Assembly (NCBI GenBank): GCA_964612565.1
Contig: CAZTDP010000003.1
Coordinates: 1-64,000 of the forward strand
DNA: 64,000 nucleotides
From: CAZTDP01 sp964612565
Lineage (GTDB): Bacteria > Patescibacteriota > WWE3 > UBA101185 > UBA10185
Reading direction: 5' to 3'
In this document: positions 15,748 through 24,901 of the stretch, one piece after another
Position numbering within the stretch: the stretch's first letter is position 1
Layout: every line of letters begins with the position of its first letter
Made by a program: the position numbers and the translations under genes
Notes under the pieces: generated by a model
Databases searched by the model: none
Seen by the model: the letters and a program-made list of their open reading frames with translations, nothing else
What the model was told of the DNA's origin: nothing

Positions 15748-16359
15748 TCAATTTTCACGTTCCCACGCAAAGTATGTTGTTTTGTGCTTTTGCTCTTCCT
15801 TATAAGCGTACCCTTCGGTATTATTGGGGACAAATCCGCTTTCATCCATTTTAGCCTGCACTATGTAGACGTCGTATTTTCCGTCAAGTCCAGGGTATGT
15901 TTGTGCGGGTTTCGTTTTAGTTTCCAATGCTGAACTTAAGATTGTAATGTGATTCTCTTCTATGCCAAGCTCCTCTTTAACACCTCTTTTAGCAGCCACT
16001 TCAGGAGATTCTCCTGTCTCCATTTTTTCTGAAACAGATCCCTGTAATCCTGATCTTACTTTTACGCTTCCGTCACGCTTGGAGACTTGTCTTGTTTCAA
16101 CGAGATGCAACGTAGTTCCTTGCTCACCTACGTACCTTATATCTACGGCAACAACTCTTACGTGCCTGTATATTTTTTCACCATCAAAAACTAAGGCTGT
16201 GTTTCCCTCCTCCAGTTCGTTAAAAAGGTCTTGTGCTGTTTTAGTTCCATTTAATCCGTCCCAAGTGTCTACAGGAATGTTGTGCTCTTTTAATATCGAA
16301 ATCATTTCGTCCATTCTTTGCTGCTCGTTACCTGGTGCTTCATTGTTTAGTTCAGTCAT
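15748..16359 (-). CDS. Nudix hydrolase family protein
   Basis: Probable hydrolase of a nucleoside diphosphate-linked substrate; 203 aa. The Nudix box is ETGESPEVAAKRGVKEELGI, matching the consensus except that the first Glu of the RE pair is Gly; the EE metal ligands are intact. About 60 extra N-terminal residues of unknown role precede the domain. It is transcribed toward the island. Upstream is a TATATA/TATAAT-like stretch a few nucleotides from the ATG, again implying a leaderless message. Substrate cannot be inferred. Confidence 0.75.
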   Translation of the reverse strand: MTELNNEAPGNEQQRMDEMISILKEHNIPVDTWDGLNGTKTAQDLFNELEEGNTALVFDGEKIYRHVRVVAVDIRYVGEQGTTLHLVETRQVSKRDGSVKVRSGLQGSVSEKMETGESPEVAAKRGVKEELGIEENHITILSSALETKTKPAQTYPGLDGKYDVYIVQAKMDESGFVPNNTEGYAYKEEQKHKTTYFAWEREN

Positions 16360-16453
16360 ATATTATATATAATCACAAAAATTGGGAAGTAACCATCGTT
16401 TATCTGGTAGAATAATGTGTGTTTAATTTATTAGTTAGTTGGAGGAATAGATT

Positions 16454-17569
16454 TTGTCTTTATCAATCGGAATCGTAGGACTTCCCAACGTTGGTAAATC
16501 AACATTATTTAACGCCCTGCTCAAACGCCAGGCCGCGCTTGCGGCTAACTATCCTTTTGCCACAATCGAACCCAATATAGGGGTTGTGGATGTTCCTGAC
16601 GCGCGTCTTGAGGTTTTGGCGCAGTTTGTGCGCAATGATTACGGTTCAAAAATGGGGGATAGGGAAGTGCCCGAAAAAATAATTCCGGCTGTGGTCAAAT
16701 TTTATGATATTGCAGGTCTTGTAAAGGGTGCTTCTCAAGGCGAGGGACTGGGCAACGAATTTTTAGGTCATATTCGTGAAACTGACGCCATTGTTCAGGT
16801 TGTCCGCAATTTTGCCGACGAAAATGTAATAAGAGCGGGCGCTGTTTCTCCTCAAGAAGACATTGAAACAATTAACACCGAACTTATTCTTTCTGATCTT
16901 CAGGTTTTAGAAAAAAAGCTACCCACGCTCGAGAGGGAAGGGAAGTTGGCAAAAGATAAGGATCAAGTCATTAAACTACAGGCTGTTAAAAAAATCTACG
17001 AAGCATTAAATACCGGTCAGCTCGCTTCGTCTGTAGAGCTGGATGAAAACGAAAAATTACAGGTAAAAGAGTTCAATTTTTTGACAATTAAACCAATGAT
17101 AGTTGTTATAAATTCTGACGAACAAAACTTGAGTAAAACAGTTGATCAAAATAATTCGCAATCCTATCTGGATAGCATCAAAATTTGTGCAAAAACAGAG
17201 GCCGAATTAGCCTCTTTTGACCCGGAGGAGCAAAAAACCTACATGAAAGAGCTGGGAATTTTGGAGCCGGGACTCGACAAGTTAATTCGTAAGGGATACG
17301 AAGTTTTAAACCTTGAATCGTTTCTAACTATGGGGCCTAAAGAAGTTAGAGCCTGGACTTTTGAAAAGGGAAGTAAGGCGCCGCAAGCGGCCGGTAAAAT
17401 TCACACCGATTTTGAGCGCGGTTTTATATCGGCCGAAATCGTAAATTACGAGGTGCTAAAGCCTTTAGGGAGCCTTAAAAAGGCTAAGGAAAAAGGTTTG
17501 GTACGCCTGGAGGGAAAGAATTATACGGTCAAGGACGGTGATATTGTGGAGTTTAATTTTAGTGTTTAA
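16454..17569 (+). CDS. ychF: YchF/Obg-family GTPase (OLA1-type ATPase)
   Basis: Ribosome-associated P-loop NTPase of 371 aa, normal length. G1 is GLPNVGKSTLFNAL, G3 is YDIAGLVKGASQGEGLGN, and the C-terminal TGS domain ends LVRLEGKNYTVKDGDIVEFNF. The NKxD specificity motif is degenerate, as expected for the ATP-preferring YchF group. The start is TTG, with GGAGG at 16441-16445 and a TAGAAT hexamer at 16408-16413 giving a leader of about 35 nt. Single-gene unit. Confidence 0.95.
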   Translation: MSLSIGIVGLPNVGKSTLFNALLKRQAALAANYPFATIEPNIGVVDVPDARLEVLAQFVRNDYGSKMGDREVPEKIIPAVVKFYDIAGLVKGASQGEGLGNEFLGHIRETDAIVQVVRNFADENVIRAGAVSPQEDIETINTELILSDLQVLEKKLPTLEREGKLAKDKDQVIKLQAVKKIYEALNTGQLASSVELDENEKLQVKEFNFLTIKPMIVVINSDEQNLSKTVDQNNSQSYLDSIKICAKTEAELASFDPEEQKTYMKELGILEPGLDKLIRKGYEVLNLESFLTMGPKEVRAWTFEKGSKAPQAAGKIHTDFERGFISAEIVNYEVLKPLGSLKKAKEKGLVRLEGKNYTVKDGDIVEFNFSV

Positions 17570-17583
17570 GGCCACAATTCGGA

Positions 17584-17612
17584 TTGACGGCACGCGCAGA
17601 AAAATGTAGGAT
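17584..17612 (+). promoter_or_regulatory. sigma70-type promoter of the 87-aa gene
   Basis: TTGACG (17584-17589), 17 nt, TAGGAT (17607-17612). It drives the small gene at 17663. Confidence 0.6.
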
Positions 17613-17662
17613 CCGGCTTACTATCATCTTGTCAGCTTGATAAAAAATGAGGAGGGGTACTT

Positions 17663-17926
17663 ATGGGCGCATATTTGGTTAGTTGCACGGGTACTGTAGA
17701 CTACGTTGAGTTTTGCTTCAACGGGGAAACTTACAAGATCCCAAAGTCGGATATTTTAAATGTTTACGATATTGTTAGACTGCCTGAGCATAACCGGCTG
17801 TTGGATATTAGTCTTTCGCCGGAAGGCAGGGTTTTTGTTCGGGAAATAACACCGCGGGAATATCGACAGGCTGTGCACAGTGGCAATGTTTACGTTGTGC
17901 ACAATGCTTTGATTGTTAGTGCTTAA
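17663..17926 (+). CDS. unrecognised small protein, 87 aa
   Basis: Not recognised. Predicted beta-rich, without membrane segment (YLVSCTGTVDYVEFCFNGETYKI...). It is a self-contained unit: promoter at 17584, strong GAGGAGGGG ribosome site and an intrinsic terminator behind it. It shares this architecture with the orphan genes at 29856, 30428 and 49026, in contrast to the leaderless core genes. Confidence 0.6.
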   Translation: MGAYLVSCTGTVDYVEFCFNGETYKIPKSDILNVYDIVRLPEHNRLLDISLSPEGRVFVREITPREYRQAVHSGNVYVVHNALIVSA

Positions 17927-17936
17927 CGTAGAGCCG

Positions 17937-17970
17937 GGCGGTATCCCATTTTTGGTTGCCGCCTCTTTTT
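17937..17970 (+). terminator. intrinsic terminator
   Basis: GGCGGTATCC (17937-17946) pairs with GGTTGCCGCC (17954-17963, with one mismatch), followed by TCTTTTT. Confidence 0.8.
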
Positions 17971-18083
17971 ATTAACAAGAAGATCCGATCTACGTTCATT
18001 ATTTAAACCCCTTGCCAAAAACCTCGATTTTATGTACCATTCATGGGCTTAAAAGGTTCTCTACTCTTATTAGAGCCTTTTGG

Positions 18084-18112
18084 TAGACACGCGCACTTTA
18101 TGAATATATAAT
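18084..18112 (+). promoter_or_regulatory. rpsF operon promoter
   Basis: TAGACA (18084-18089), 17 nt, TATAAT (18107-18112). Predicted start near 18119, giving a leader of about 38 nt. Confidence 0.75.
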
Positions 18113-18134
18113 GTGCAGGTTATCAAAGCACAAA

Positions 18135-18148
18135 GCGGGTAAGCCCGA
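18135..18148 (+). promoter_or_regulatory. leader hairpin before rpsF
   Basis: CGGG-TAAG-CCCG (18136-18147) is the only stem in the short leader and ends 9 nt before the rpsF start. Many bacteria autoregulate rpsF through S6:S18 binding to a leader hairpin; that role here is inference. Confidence 0.4.
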
Positions 18149-18156
18149 TTCAGGTT

Positions 18157-18435
18157 ATGAAACAATACGAAATAATGACAATATATAAATTAGAACTGGG
18201 CGAGCAGGGAGCAAAAGACCTCTCTTCAAAAGTTCAAGAAGCAATAACCGCTAACGACGGTGAAATTAAAGCCGCAAATTTTTGGGGCAAAAGAAAGTTT
18301 GCCTATGAGATAAAACATTCTACCGAGGGGTTTTACGACGTCATTAATTTTAATTTAGAGCCTTCCAAGTTGAAAAAGTTTGAGGGTAAATTAAAGGTAA
18401 TGACCGGGATCGTAAGGTATTTAGTTACAGCCTAG
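18157..18435 (+). CDS. rpsF: 30S ribosomal protein S6
   Basis: Small-subunit protein of 92 aa with the family opening MKQYEIMTIYKL and the RKFAYEIKHSTEGFYDVINF core; the C-terminal extension of proteobacterial S6 is absent. First gene of rpsF-ssb-rpsR, 18 nt before ssb. No rplI follows the operon, in line with the reported absence of L9 in several CPR lineages. Confidence 0.96.
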   Translation: MKQYEIMTIYKLELGEQGAKDLSSKVQEAITANDGEIKAANFWGKRKFAYEIKHSTEGFYDVINFNLEPSKLKKFEGKLKVMTGIVRYLVTA

Positions 18436-18453
18436 GCTGACATTGGAGGTAGT

Positions 18454-18906
18454 ATGGCATCAAGAAACCTTAACAAGGTAATACTCATAGGGAACCTCAC
18501 GAGAGATCCTGAGATGAGATACACTCCTCAGGGTAATGCGGTAGCAAGTTTTGTAGTGGCTACAAATAGAGAATGGGTCACGCAAGGGGAAAAGAAACAA
18601 TCGGTTGATTTTCATAACATTGTTGCTTGGAACAAACTTGCCGAAATCTGTGGCCAGCTCTTGAAAAAAGGTATCAAGGTTTACGTTGAAGGAAGACTTC
18701 AAACCAGAGATTGGACCGGCGACGACGGAAAGAAAAGATACAAGACCGAAGTTGTGATTGATGACATGATAGTTTTATCACCTAAAAAGGATGGAACCGA
18801 CGAGGACGGAGAAATTACCGATTCCGATTTTGTAGCATCCGAAGAGCCTCAGGGCGAAATCAACCTTGACGACATTGATCTTGGTGATTTAGATTCTTCG
18901 AATTAA
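18454..18906 (+). CDS. ssb: single-stranded DNA-binding protein
   Basis: Protects single-stranded DNA in replication and repair; 150 aa. The OB fold begins NLNKVILIGNLTRDPEMRYTPQG and includes SVDFHNIVAWNKLAEICGQLLKKG. The C-terminal tail is acidic (EINLDDIDLGDLDSSN), but lacks the DDDIPF-type tip that recruits partners in E. coli. Ribosome site GGAGG. Between rpsF and rpsR, the classic arrangement. Confidence 0.96.
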   Translation: MASRNLNKVILIGNLTRDPEMRYTPQGNAVASFVVATNREWVTQGEKKQSVDFHNIVAWNKLAEICGQLLKKGIKVYVEGRLQTRDWTGDDGKKRYKTEVVIDDMIVLSPKKDGTDEDGEITDSDFVASEEPQGEINLDDIDLGDLDSSN

Positions 18907-18923
18907 TTAAGAAAGACAAACCG

Positions 18924-18940
18924 GGCCCCGTTCAGGGGCC
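18924..18940 (+). other. intercistronic hairpin ssb-rpsR
   Basis: GGCCCC-GTTCA-GGGGCC, 6-bp stem, no T-run. Possibly an RNA stability or processing element within the operon. Confidence 0.5.
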
Positions 18941-18954
18941 TACCTAAAATTACT

Positions 18955-19218
18955 ATGGCAATGAGAAAGAAAAATACAAAAACTACACAAAAAAGAGCAC
19001 CAAGGCCAAAAACCGTTGGTTGTTACTTCACACAAACAGGTACGACACCTGATTATAAAGAAGTATTGGTCTTAAGAAGATTTATAACCGACCGAGGTAA
19101 AATTGTTCCTCAAAAATACTCAGGATTAACATCTAAAAATCAGCGTAAACTTGCCCAAGAAGTTAAAAAAGCAAGATTCATGAGTCTTTTGCCTTATACT
19201 GAAAGACACGCTCTCTAA
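18955..19218 (+). CDS. rpsR: 30S ribosomal protein S18
   Basis: 87 aa; conserved blocks DYKEVLVLRRFITDRGKIVP, TSKNQRKLAQEVKKAR and MSLLPYT identify S18. It binds next to S6 on the 30S platform. Last gene of the operon. Confidence 0.96.
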   Translation: MAMRKKNTKTTQKRAPRPKTVGCYFTQTGTTPDYKEVLVLRRFITDRGKIVPQKYSGLTSKNQRKLAQEVKKARFMSLLPYTERHAL

Positions 19219-19290
19219 TTTTTAAGTAAACCTTCATATAACTTCACGACTTCTATGGACTAACACGCTACGCCCATATAATATATAAAC

Positions 19291-20382
19291 ATGCCCAAAA
19301 TCAGAGAGAAGCAGGAGAAAATTGCTAAAACTCCTAAAGTACAAACAATGCCTGCTGAGCCGACCTCCCAAACTTCAACCATTTTGGCCGCTTACATTGG
19401 ATACACTTGTGTTAGTGTGGCCGTTGAGGGTAAAGACGGCACTTTTACCGTTTCGCAATTTCCATATATTTATTCAAAGGATCTTTTTAATGAGTTTGTG
19501 GACGAGTCTCACTTTTATACCCAGGTTTTAGGGGTTATTGCTAAAGATTTTAAAATTAAACTAAGCGACTGCGACATATTACTTACAGGATTTTTGAATG
19601 CCCCAACTTTAATCGATTCCTTAAATCCAAAACTAGTTAAGCCCTTACACGAACTTCTAAGCTCGTGTGATAGCTACTACCCGGTATTAGTTAACAACTC
19701 GGGAATTTTAACAAAAGATTCCTTGTTATCTAACGTGCCTTGTGATTTTTTGTCCAAAAACGATTTTTATGCAAATCTTTCAATTTATCCTCAACTTATT
19801 ACTCGTGACTACAATGAACAAACTAACCTAGACAGCATTTTGGTCGATAAAGTTAATAAAAACCAATTAGTTATAACTTCTGAGAAACAGATCGTATTTA
19901 CCGGCGACCGCTTTTCCCAAAACGATACTCAGCCTCTTTTTAAGTACGCTTTAGCGTTGGATCTATTTTCTAGCCCGGGTTTTTACTTTTTTAGTATTGA
20001 TAAATCAAACAGTTTGATCTTAGATCTACTAATAAAAGCGTACAATCCGGCAAAACATTTAGACATGACTCAGTATTTGGAAACAGTAGGCACACTCGCA
20101 GTTGTTCCGGGCGCATCCGAGTGCCTTGTAACTACAGACTTAGAAACCAAACAATTTTTTGAATTGTCTAACGACGAGCTTTTTATTTTGCCGCTAGACC
20201 AAAATTTGAAAACAAAAATTTCGTTAAAGAGCAAAACCATGGGAAATTTAGAGGGAGCCGTTCCGAGTGGAACATTAGGTCTGATACTGGACACAAGAGA
20301 AGAGAGAAGGCAGCTAGTCTCGGATTTAAAAGTTATGAATTCGTTTATTAAACAAATTGAAGAGGTCGAAAAGGGGCTGTAA
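19291..20382 (+). CDS. GlmL-like (ASKHA fold?) protein
   Basis: 363 aa. The N-terminus is a low-complexity Lys/Pro/Thr stretch, then AAYIGYTCVSVAVEG, resembling a degraded ASKHA phosphate-1 loop. The C-terminus has GAVPSGTLGLILDTREERRQ, recalling the C-terminal motif of the GlmL/MutL ASKHA family. Key nucleotide-binding residues are not evident, so this is a tentative call. It lies 4 nt before the 20387 gene and the two are probably made together. Confidence 0.4.
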   Translation: MPKIREKQEKIAKTPKVQTMPAEPTSQTSTILAAYIGYTCVSVAVEGKDGTFTVSQFPYIYSKDLFNEFVDESHFYTQVLGVIAKDFKIKLSDCDILLTGFLNAPTLIDSLNPKLVKPLHELLSSCDSYYPVLVNNSGILTKDSLLSNVPCDFLSKNDFYANLSIYPQLITRDYNEQTNLDSILVDKVNKNQLVITSEKQIVFTGDRFSQNDTQPLFKYALALDLFSSPGFYFFSIDKSNSLILDLLIKAYNPAKHLDMTQYLETVGTLAVVPGASECLVTTDLETKQFFELSNDELFILPLDQNLKTKISLKSKTMGNLEGAVPSGTLGLILDTREERRQLVSDLKVMNSFIKQIEEVEKGL

Positions 20383-20386
20383 TAGT

Positions 20387-21403
20387 ATGTTTGCACCTGT
20401 TTTACAAAGAATATATAAAAATAAAAGCCTACTATTAGAGCGCACACTGCCCTCTAAGGGTAATTTATTTGTTCAAAAGAATGATGTTTTGGAACCGTTC
20501 CAAAAACTGGGTGATTGCATGTACTCAAACGAAGTAAATTACTTTGAAGAAGACTTTAATCCCATTAAATTTTTACGTGAAAAAGTATATTTTAAGTCTG
20601 ACTCACTTCTGGGAAGTTACAAAGGTAAAAATATTTACGCCCCGTTTAACGGATACTTAAATTACGATGAGCAGTCAAAAGGCTACTTTTTTCAAGAAAT
20701 CCCCTCAAAATTTAACTTACTGTCCGGTGTTTGGGGAGAAGTTAAGGAAGTTGTGCCCGAAGTATCGGTTTTAATACAGGCCAGGGTTACAGACATCAGT
20801 TTAATTGCGTGTACTGATAAAACGGCTTTTGGCGAATTTGTGGTGTTTCCTAACCCAACTGAAATTTTAGAAAAGTATTACTTAGAAAGTTTTATAAAAA
20901 GCACCGAAGACAAAATTGTTTATGTCGGACATTACGCCGATTTGGACTTAATTAAAAAAGCCATAGATCTAAAGGTGAGCGCCCTTATTGCAGGAAGCGT
21001 AGACCCGGAGGGCTTTATATTTGCAAAAAAACATAATTTAGGTTTAGGTTTAGTAACAGGCTTCGGGCGCCTTGAAACACCGGCCTATCTTTACGAAGTT
21101 TTTAACTCGGTCGCCTACAGACACGTCTTTTTTCACGGTGACAAAGGCTTGCTAAGAATTCCTATGGCGGGGCAGACTGATATACCCGTAACTGCTCAAA
21201 CAAAAACAACCAAGAGCAGACTGACCGTGTCGCAGGCTGTCAAAAAAGTTACAAAAGATCAACGAGTTCAGGTTCTTCAAAAACCTCATTTCGGCAAAGT
21301 CGGTATAATTGACAGAGTTTTAGATTCTAGTATATTTGTAAAGTTCGATAATGAATTAGGGCCAGTCGAAATCTCTCTTCCAAACTTCTTCATCGTCGAG
21401 TAG
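20387..21403 (+). CDS. unrecognised protein with C-terminal KOW-like segment
   Basis: 338 aa from the ATG at 20387; the open frame reaches back to 20357 but overlaps the preceding gene. The N-terminal half is a beta-rich region of unknown fold. The middle VYVGHYADLDLIKKAIDLKVSALIAGSVDP looks like an alpha/beta unit. The C-terminus RVQVLQKPHFGKVGIIDRV...VEISLPNFFIVE resembles a KOW domain. Function unknown; the pairing with the GlmL-like gene suggests one complex. Confidence 0.5.
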   Translation: MFAPVLQRIYKNKSLLLERTLPSKGNLFVQKNDVLEPFQKLGDCMYSNEVNYFEEDFNPIKFLREKVYFKSDSLLGSYKGKNIYAPFNGYLNYDEQSKGYFFQEIPSKFNLLSGVWGEVKEVVPEVSVLIQARVTDISLIACTDKTAFGEFVVFPNPTEILEKYYLESFIKSTEDKIVYVGHYADLDLIKKAIDLKVSALIAGSVDPEGFIFAKKHNLGLGLVTGFGRLETPAYLYEVFNSVAYRHVFFHGDKGLLRIPMAGQTDIPVTAQTKTTKSRLTVSQAVKKVTKDQRVQVLQKPHFGKVGIIDRVLDSSIFVKFDNELGPVEISLPNFFIVE

Positions 21404-21416
21404 TATTCAACAACAT

Positions 21417-22634
21417 ATGAGTTCTTTTGAAAAATTTCAACGAGTCTTAATTACACTTTTAATCGCCGTAGGGTTCTTTTACGGCGGCTACTACTTTGGG
21501 AAAAGCGGCTACATTTTTGAACTAAGAAAAAATCCCCCGAAAATTGAAGTAATTAACCAATATCCCGGCGACAAAAAAGTTGATTTTGCGCTTTTTTGGC
21601 AGGTTTGGGACTTAATTGGCAAAGACTACTTAAACAGACCTGTTGACGGTCAAGAAATGATGTACGGTGCTATTCAGGGTATGGTTTCTTCATTGGGTGA
21701 TCCCTATACGTCTTTTTTACCTCCCGATGTCAATCAAAATATTAGCGATCAATTAAACGGTAAATATCAGGGCATAGGAGCCGAACTTGATATAAAGGAC
21801 GGGCAGTTAATAATTGTTTCGCCTATAGACGGTTCGCCGTCTAAAGCCGCCGGAGTTTTAGCCGGTGACAAAATTTTAAGAATCGAAGGTGTTTCAACCA
21901 TTGGAATGAGCACAACAGACGCAGTCGCAAAAATTAGAGGCGATTCCGGAACAAAAATAACTTTGACATTGCAAACCGGAGATCAGGATCCGCGGGATAT
22001 AACAATAACCCGAGGTGTAATCACAGTCTCAAGTGTTACGTGGCAAGATAAGGGTCAGGGAACAGCCTACATCAGAATTAGCCGTTTTGGCGGAGATACT
22101 AATAACGAGTGGGACAAAGCCGTCAACGAAATGTCGGTAAAAATGAAAGAGCTGGATTCTGTAATCGTAGACGTTAGGGGAAACCCGGGCGGCTATTTAC
22201 AGTCCGCAGTTCATATTGCCAGTGAGTTTTATTCAAATAAGACGGTTTTGTACGAAGAAGATGCCGACGGCACTCAAATTCCTTACAAATCAGCTACTGC
22301 CGGTAGTTTTGTAAAAGTTCCAAGAATAATAGTTTTGATTGACGGTGGCAGCGCCTCGGCTTCTGAAATATTGGCCGCTGCGTTACACGAAACAATTGGC
22401 GCAAAGCTTGTTGGTGTCAAATCCTTTGGAAAAGGAACGATTCAGGATGCAAAAGATTTTAGCGACGGTTCGGGCGTGCATATAACAATTGCAAAGTGGC
22501 TGACTCCTAATAAAAATTGGGTTCACGGTGTGGGTATAGAGCCCGATACAAAGGTCGACATAACCGAGCAGGACATAAAGGACGGCAAAGATCCGCAATT
22601 AGATTCGGCGCTTGAATTAGCCAACCAACTTTGA
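21417..22634 (+). CDS. carboxy-terminal processing protease (S41 family)
   Basis: Membrane-anchored periplasmic or extracytoplasmic protease of 405 aa. An N-terminal signal-anchor (LITLLIAVGFFYGGYYFG) is followed by a PDZ domain (IGAELDIKDGQLIIVSPIDG...AGDKILRIEG) and the S41 catalytic core: nucleophile Ser in GGSASASEILAAAL and Lys in KSFGKGTIQ. Length and order are typical of CtpA/Prc-type enzymes. Directly upstream of an HtrA gene, giving a surface quality-control pair. Confidence 0.92.
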   Translation: MSSFEKFQRVLITLLIAVGFFYGGYYFGKSGYIFELRKNPPKIEVINQYPGDKKVDFALFWQVWDLIGKDYLNRPVDGQEMMYGAIQGMVSSLGDPYTSFLPPDVNQNISDQLNGKYQGIGAELDIKDGQLIIVSPIDGSPSKAAGVLAGDKILRIEGVSTIGMSTTDAVAKIRGDSGTKITLTLQTGDQDPRDITITRGVITVSSVTWQDKGQGTAYIRISRFGGDTNNEWDKAVNEMSVKMKELDSVIVDVRGNPGGYLQSAVHIASEFYSNKTVLYEEDADGTQIPYKSATAGSFVKVPRIIVLIDGGSASASEILAAALHETIGAKLVGVKSFGKGTIQDAKDFSDGSGVHITIAKWLTPNKNWVHGVGIEPDTKVDITEQDIKDGKDPQLDSALELANQL

Positions 22635-22689
22635 GAGACTTTACGCGTAGAAGTAAACGTAGTAGAATCTTTTTTCGATAAGGAGGAAA

Positions 22690-23880
22690 ATGCTGCCAAT
22701 GAAAAAACCTTCGAGAATTTTAACCGGTATTGCATGGTTCATATTTTTTTTATCACTAATCTTACTTTTGGATGCCAGATTTAATGGTGATAAAGCTGCC
22801 GTCAATTTTATGGGCAGTGCTTTAGCTTCTACCTTTCAAAATATTAATTCAAAAATCGATTCTTTGTTTCACATAAACAAAACCGGTTACACCGGTCCTG
22901 CATCTGTTACTACTCACGAAGTTGTTCAAGAAGAATCAACCGTAATAAATGCCGTCGATAAAGTGTCTCCGGCCGTTGTGTCGGTTGTTGTAAAGACAAC
23001 AAACTTTGACTTTTTTTCGGGCAATTCAACTTCCACCGACCAGGGTATTGGAACCGGTTTTATTGTTGATAAAAATGGTTTAATTGTTACCAACAGCCAT
23101 GTTGTTGACGACCCAAACGGTCAGTATTCGGTTGTACTAAAAGACGGTTCCACCTACGATGTTAATAAAATAAATTTGGACGAAGCCACTGATCTTGCCA
23201 TTTTAGAAATAACCGCTCGAAACTTGCCAACAGTCGAGCTTGGAAATTCGGATGTTTTAAAGGTTGGGCAAATGACAATTGCTATTGGCAACGCACTTGG
23301 AAGATTTGAAAATACCGTCACGGTGGGGGTTGTTTCCGGTATTCAGCGTCAACTACAGGCAACGTCCGGGTTTGGAAATGCAAAAACTTACGAAAATATA
23401 ATTCAAACCGACGCGGCGTTAAATCCCGGCAACAGCGGAGGCCCTTTGCTAAATTCATCGGGGCAGGTCATTGGGATAAATGTAGCCACCACAGTGGGAG
23501 CAGATAATATTAGTTTTGCAATTCCGGTAAATACTTTAAAACCAATACTAGATGGGTTCATTAAAGAGGGTAGAATAGTGCATCCGTACTTGGGCGTTAC
23601 CTATGCAACAATAACTCCGGAAATTGCACGGCTTAGAAATTTACCGAGCGGCGCGTACATTCAATCAGTTGTAAAGGGTTCCCCCGCTGATAAGGCCGGA
23701 CTTCAAAGAGGAGATATTATTAAGTCGATAAACAACACTACTTTAGACGACAAAAGTACTTTAGCCTCAATTGTTGGTAAGTCAAAGGTTGGAGATAAGT
23801 TAAATTTGATAGTTGATAGAGATAATAAAGCAGTAAATTTAACCGCAGTAATCGAAGAAACGCCGGCAAATATGCAGTAA
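22690..23880 (+). CDS. HtrA/DegP-like serine protease
   Basis: Trypsin-like envelope protease of 396 aa. N-terminal membrane anchor (ILTGIAWFIFFLSLILLL), catalytic His (TNSHVVDD), Asp (DEATDLAIL) and Ser (NPGNSGGPLL), then one PDZ domain (YLGVTYATITPEIARL...). AAGGAGG lies close to the ATG at 22690; the ATG at 22699 is an alternative start. A TAGAAT hexamer at 22663-22668 supplies a promoter. Confidence 0.93.
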   Translation: MLPMKKPSRILTGIAWFIFFLSLILLLDARFNGDKAAVNFMGSALASTFQNINSKIDSLFHINKTGYTGPASVTTHEVVQEESTVINAVDKVSPAVVSVVVKTTNFDFFSGNSTSTDQGIGTGFIVDKNGLIVTNSHVVDDPNGQYSVVLKDGSTYDVNKINLDEATDLAILEITARNLPTVELGNSDVLKVGQMTIAIGNALGRFENTVTVGVVSGIQRQLQATSGFGNAKTYENIIQTDAALNPGNSGGPLLNSSGQVIGINVATTVGADNISFAIPVNTLKPILDGFIKEGRIVHPYLGVTYATITPEIARLRNLPSGAYIQSVVKGSPADKAGLQRGDIIKSINNTTLDDKSTLASIVGKSKVGDKLNLIVDRDNKAVNLTAVIEETPANMQ

Positions 23881-23908
23881 GTTTGCTAGCATTAAACAAG
23901 TTCGTGTG

Positions 23909-24844
23909 TTAATTAAGGGTCAGACAATCCTCAAGCATGCCGGTTATTTCACCGTTCATAATCATTTCAATGTTGTGCCACGATTTGTTTAGTCTGTGGT
24001 CGGTGACACGATTTTGCGGAAAGTTGTAGGTTCTTATCTTTTCGTTTCGTTCTCCGGTTCCTACTTGACCGGTTCTTAAGTCGGTTATACTTTTTACTTG
24101 TTGTTCTTGCATCATTGTGTAAAGGCGTGAATTTAAAATGCCTAGGGCTTTTTCACGATTTTTGCCTTGAAAACGCTCTTCCTGACACTCAACAATGACA
24201 CCGGTAGGTTTATGAATGAGTCTAACTGCGGTGGAAACTTTGTTTACGTTTTGACCTCCACGGCCGCCCGATCTAAAAAACTCCCATGTAAGATCGTCGG
24301 GCTTTATTTCAATTTCAACCTTTTTAAGTTTTGGCAAAACAGCAACCGTTGCTGTGGATGTGTGAATTCTTCCGCCGGACTCCGTTATTGGGACACGCTG
24401 GACACGATGAACACCTGATTCGTGTTTTAATAAATTGTAGGCATCCTTGCCCCGTACCTCTATCGAAATGGTTTTTATTCCGCCAATTTCGTTTTCAGAC
24501 TTAAATAATTCTTCTAATTTCCAACCGGTTTTTTCGGCGTATCGCGCGTACATTCTGTATAAATCGAAAGCAAATAAGCCTGCTTCGTTTCCTCCGGTTC
24601 CGGATCTTATTTCGAGTGTGGCTACGTTTGGGTTTATGTTTACACCTCCGTCGGGGTTTGTTGCCTCCTCGTTATCCTCGTCGGTTGTTTGAGTAGATTG
24701 TTCAAGTGCTAATTTTTGTTCTTTTAAGTTTAGGATTTCTTCGTCAATTAGCGTAGAAAATTCGGCATCGGCGCCGATTTTCATTTTTTCATGCTCGGCA
24801 ATTTTTTCGTCTATTTCTTTTAGTGCTTTTTGAATGTAGTCCAT
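23909..24844 (-). CDS. prfA: peptide chain release factor 1
   Basis: Terminates at UAA/UAG. The catalytic GGQ is in RSGGRGGQNVNKV; the codon-recognition PxT is PIT in RVPITESGGRIHTST, which marks RF1 rather than RF2. At 311 aa it is shorter than the usual 350-360, mainly in the N-terminal helical domain. A TATAAT hexamer lies 12 nt before the ATG. Precedes no obvious prmC in this window. Confidence 0.95.
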   Translation of the reverse strand: MDYIQKALKEIDEKIAEHEKMKIGADAEFSTLIDEEILNLKEQKLALEQSTQTTDEDNEEATNPDGGVNINPNVATLEIRSGTGGNEAGLFAFDLYRMYARYAEKTGWKLEELFKSENEIGGIKTISIEVRGKDAYNLLKHESGVHRVQRVPITESGGRIHTSTATVAVLPKLKKVEIEIKPDDLTWEFFRSGGRGGQNVNKVSTAVRLIHKPTGVIVECQEERFQGKNREKALGILNSRLYTMMQEQQVKSITDLRTGQVGTGERNEKIRTYNFPQNRVTDHRLNKSWHNIEMIMNGEITGMLEDCLTLN

Positions 24845-24901
24845 AGGTACACCTATATTATAGTTTCAATCTTGGATAGATAATAGATAGGAACGATTGA
24901 T

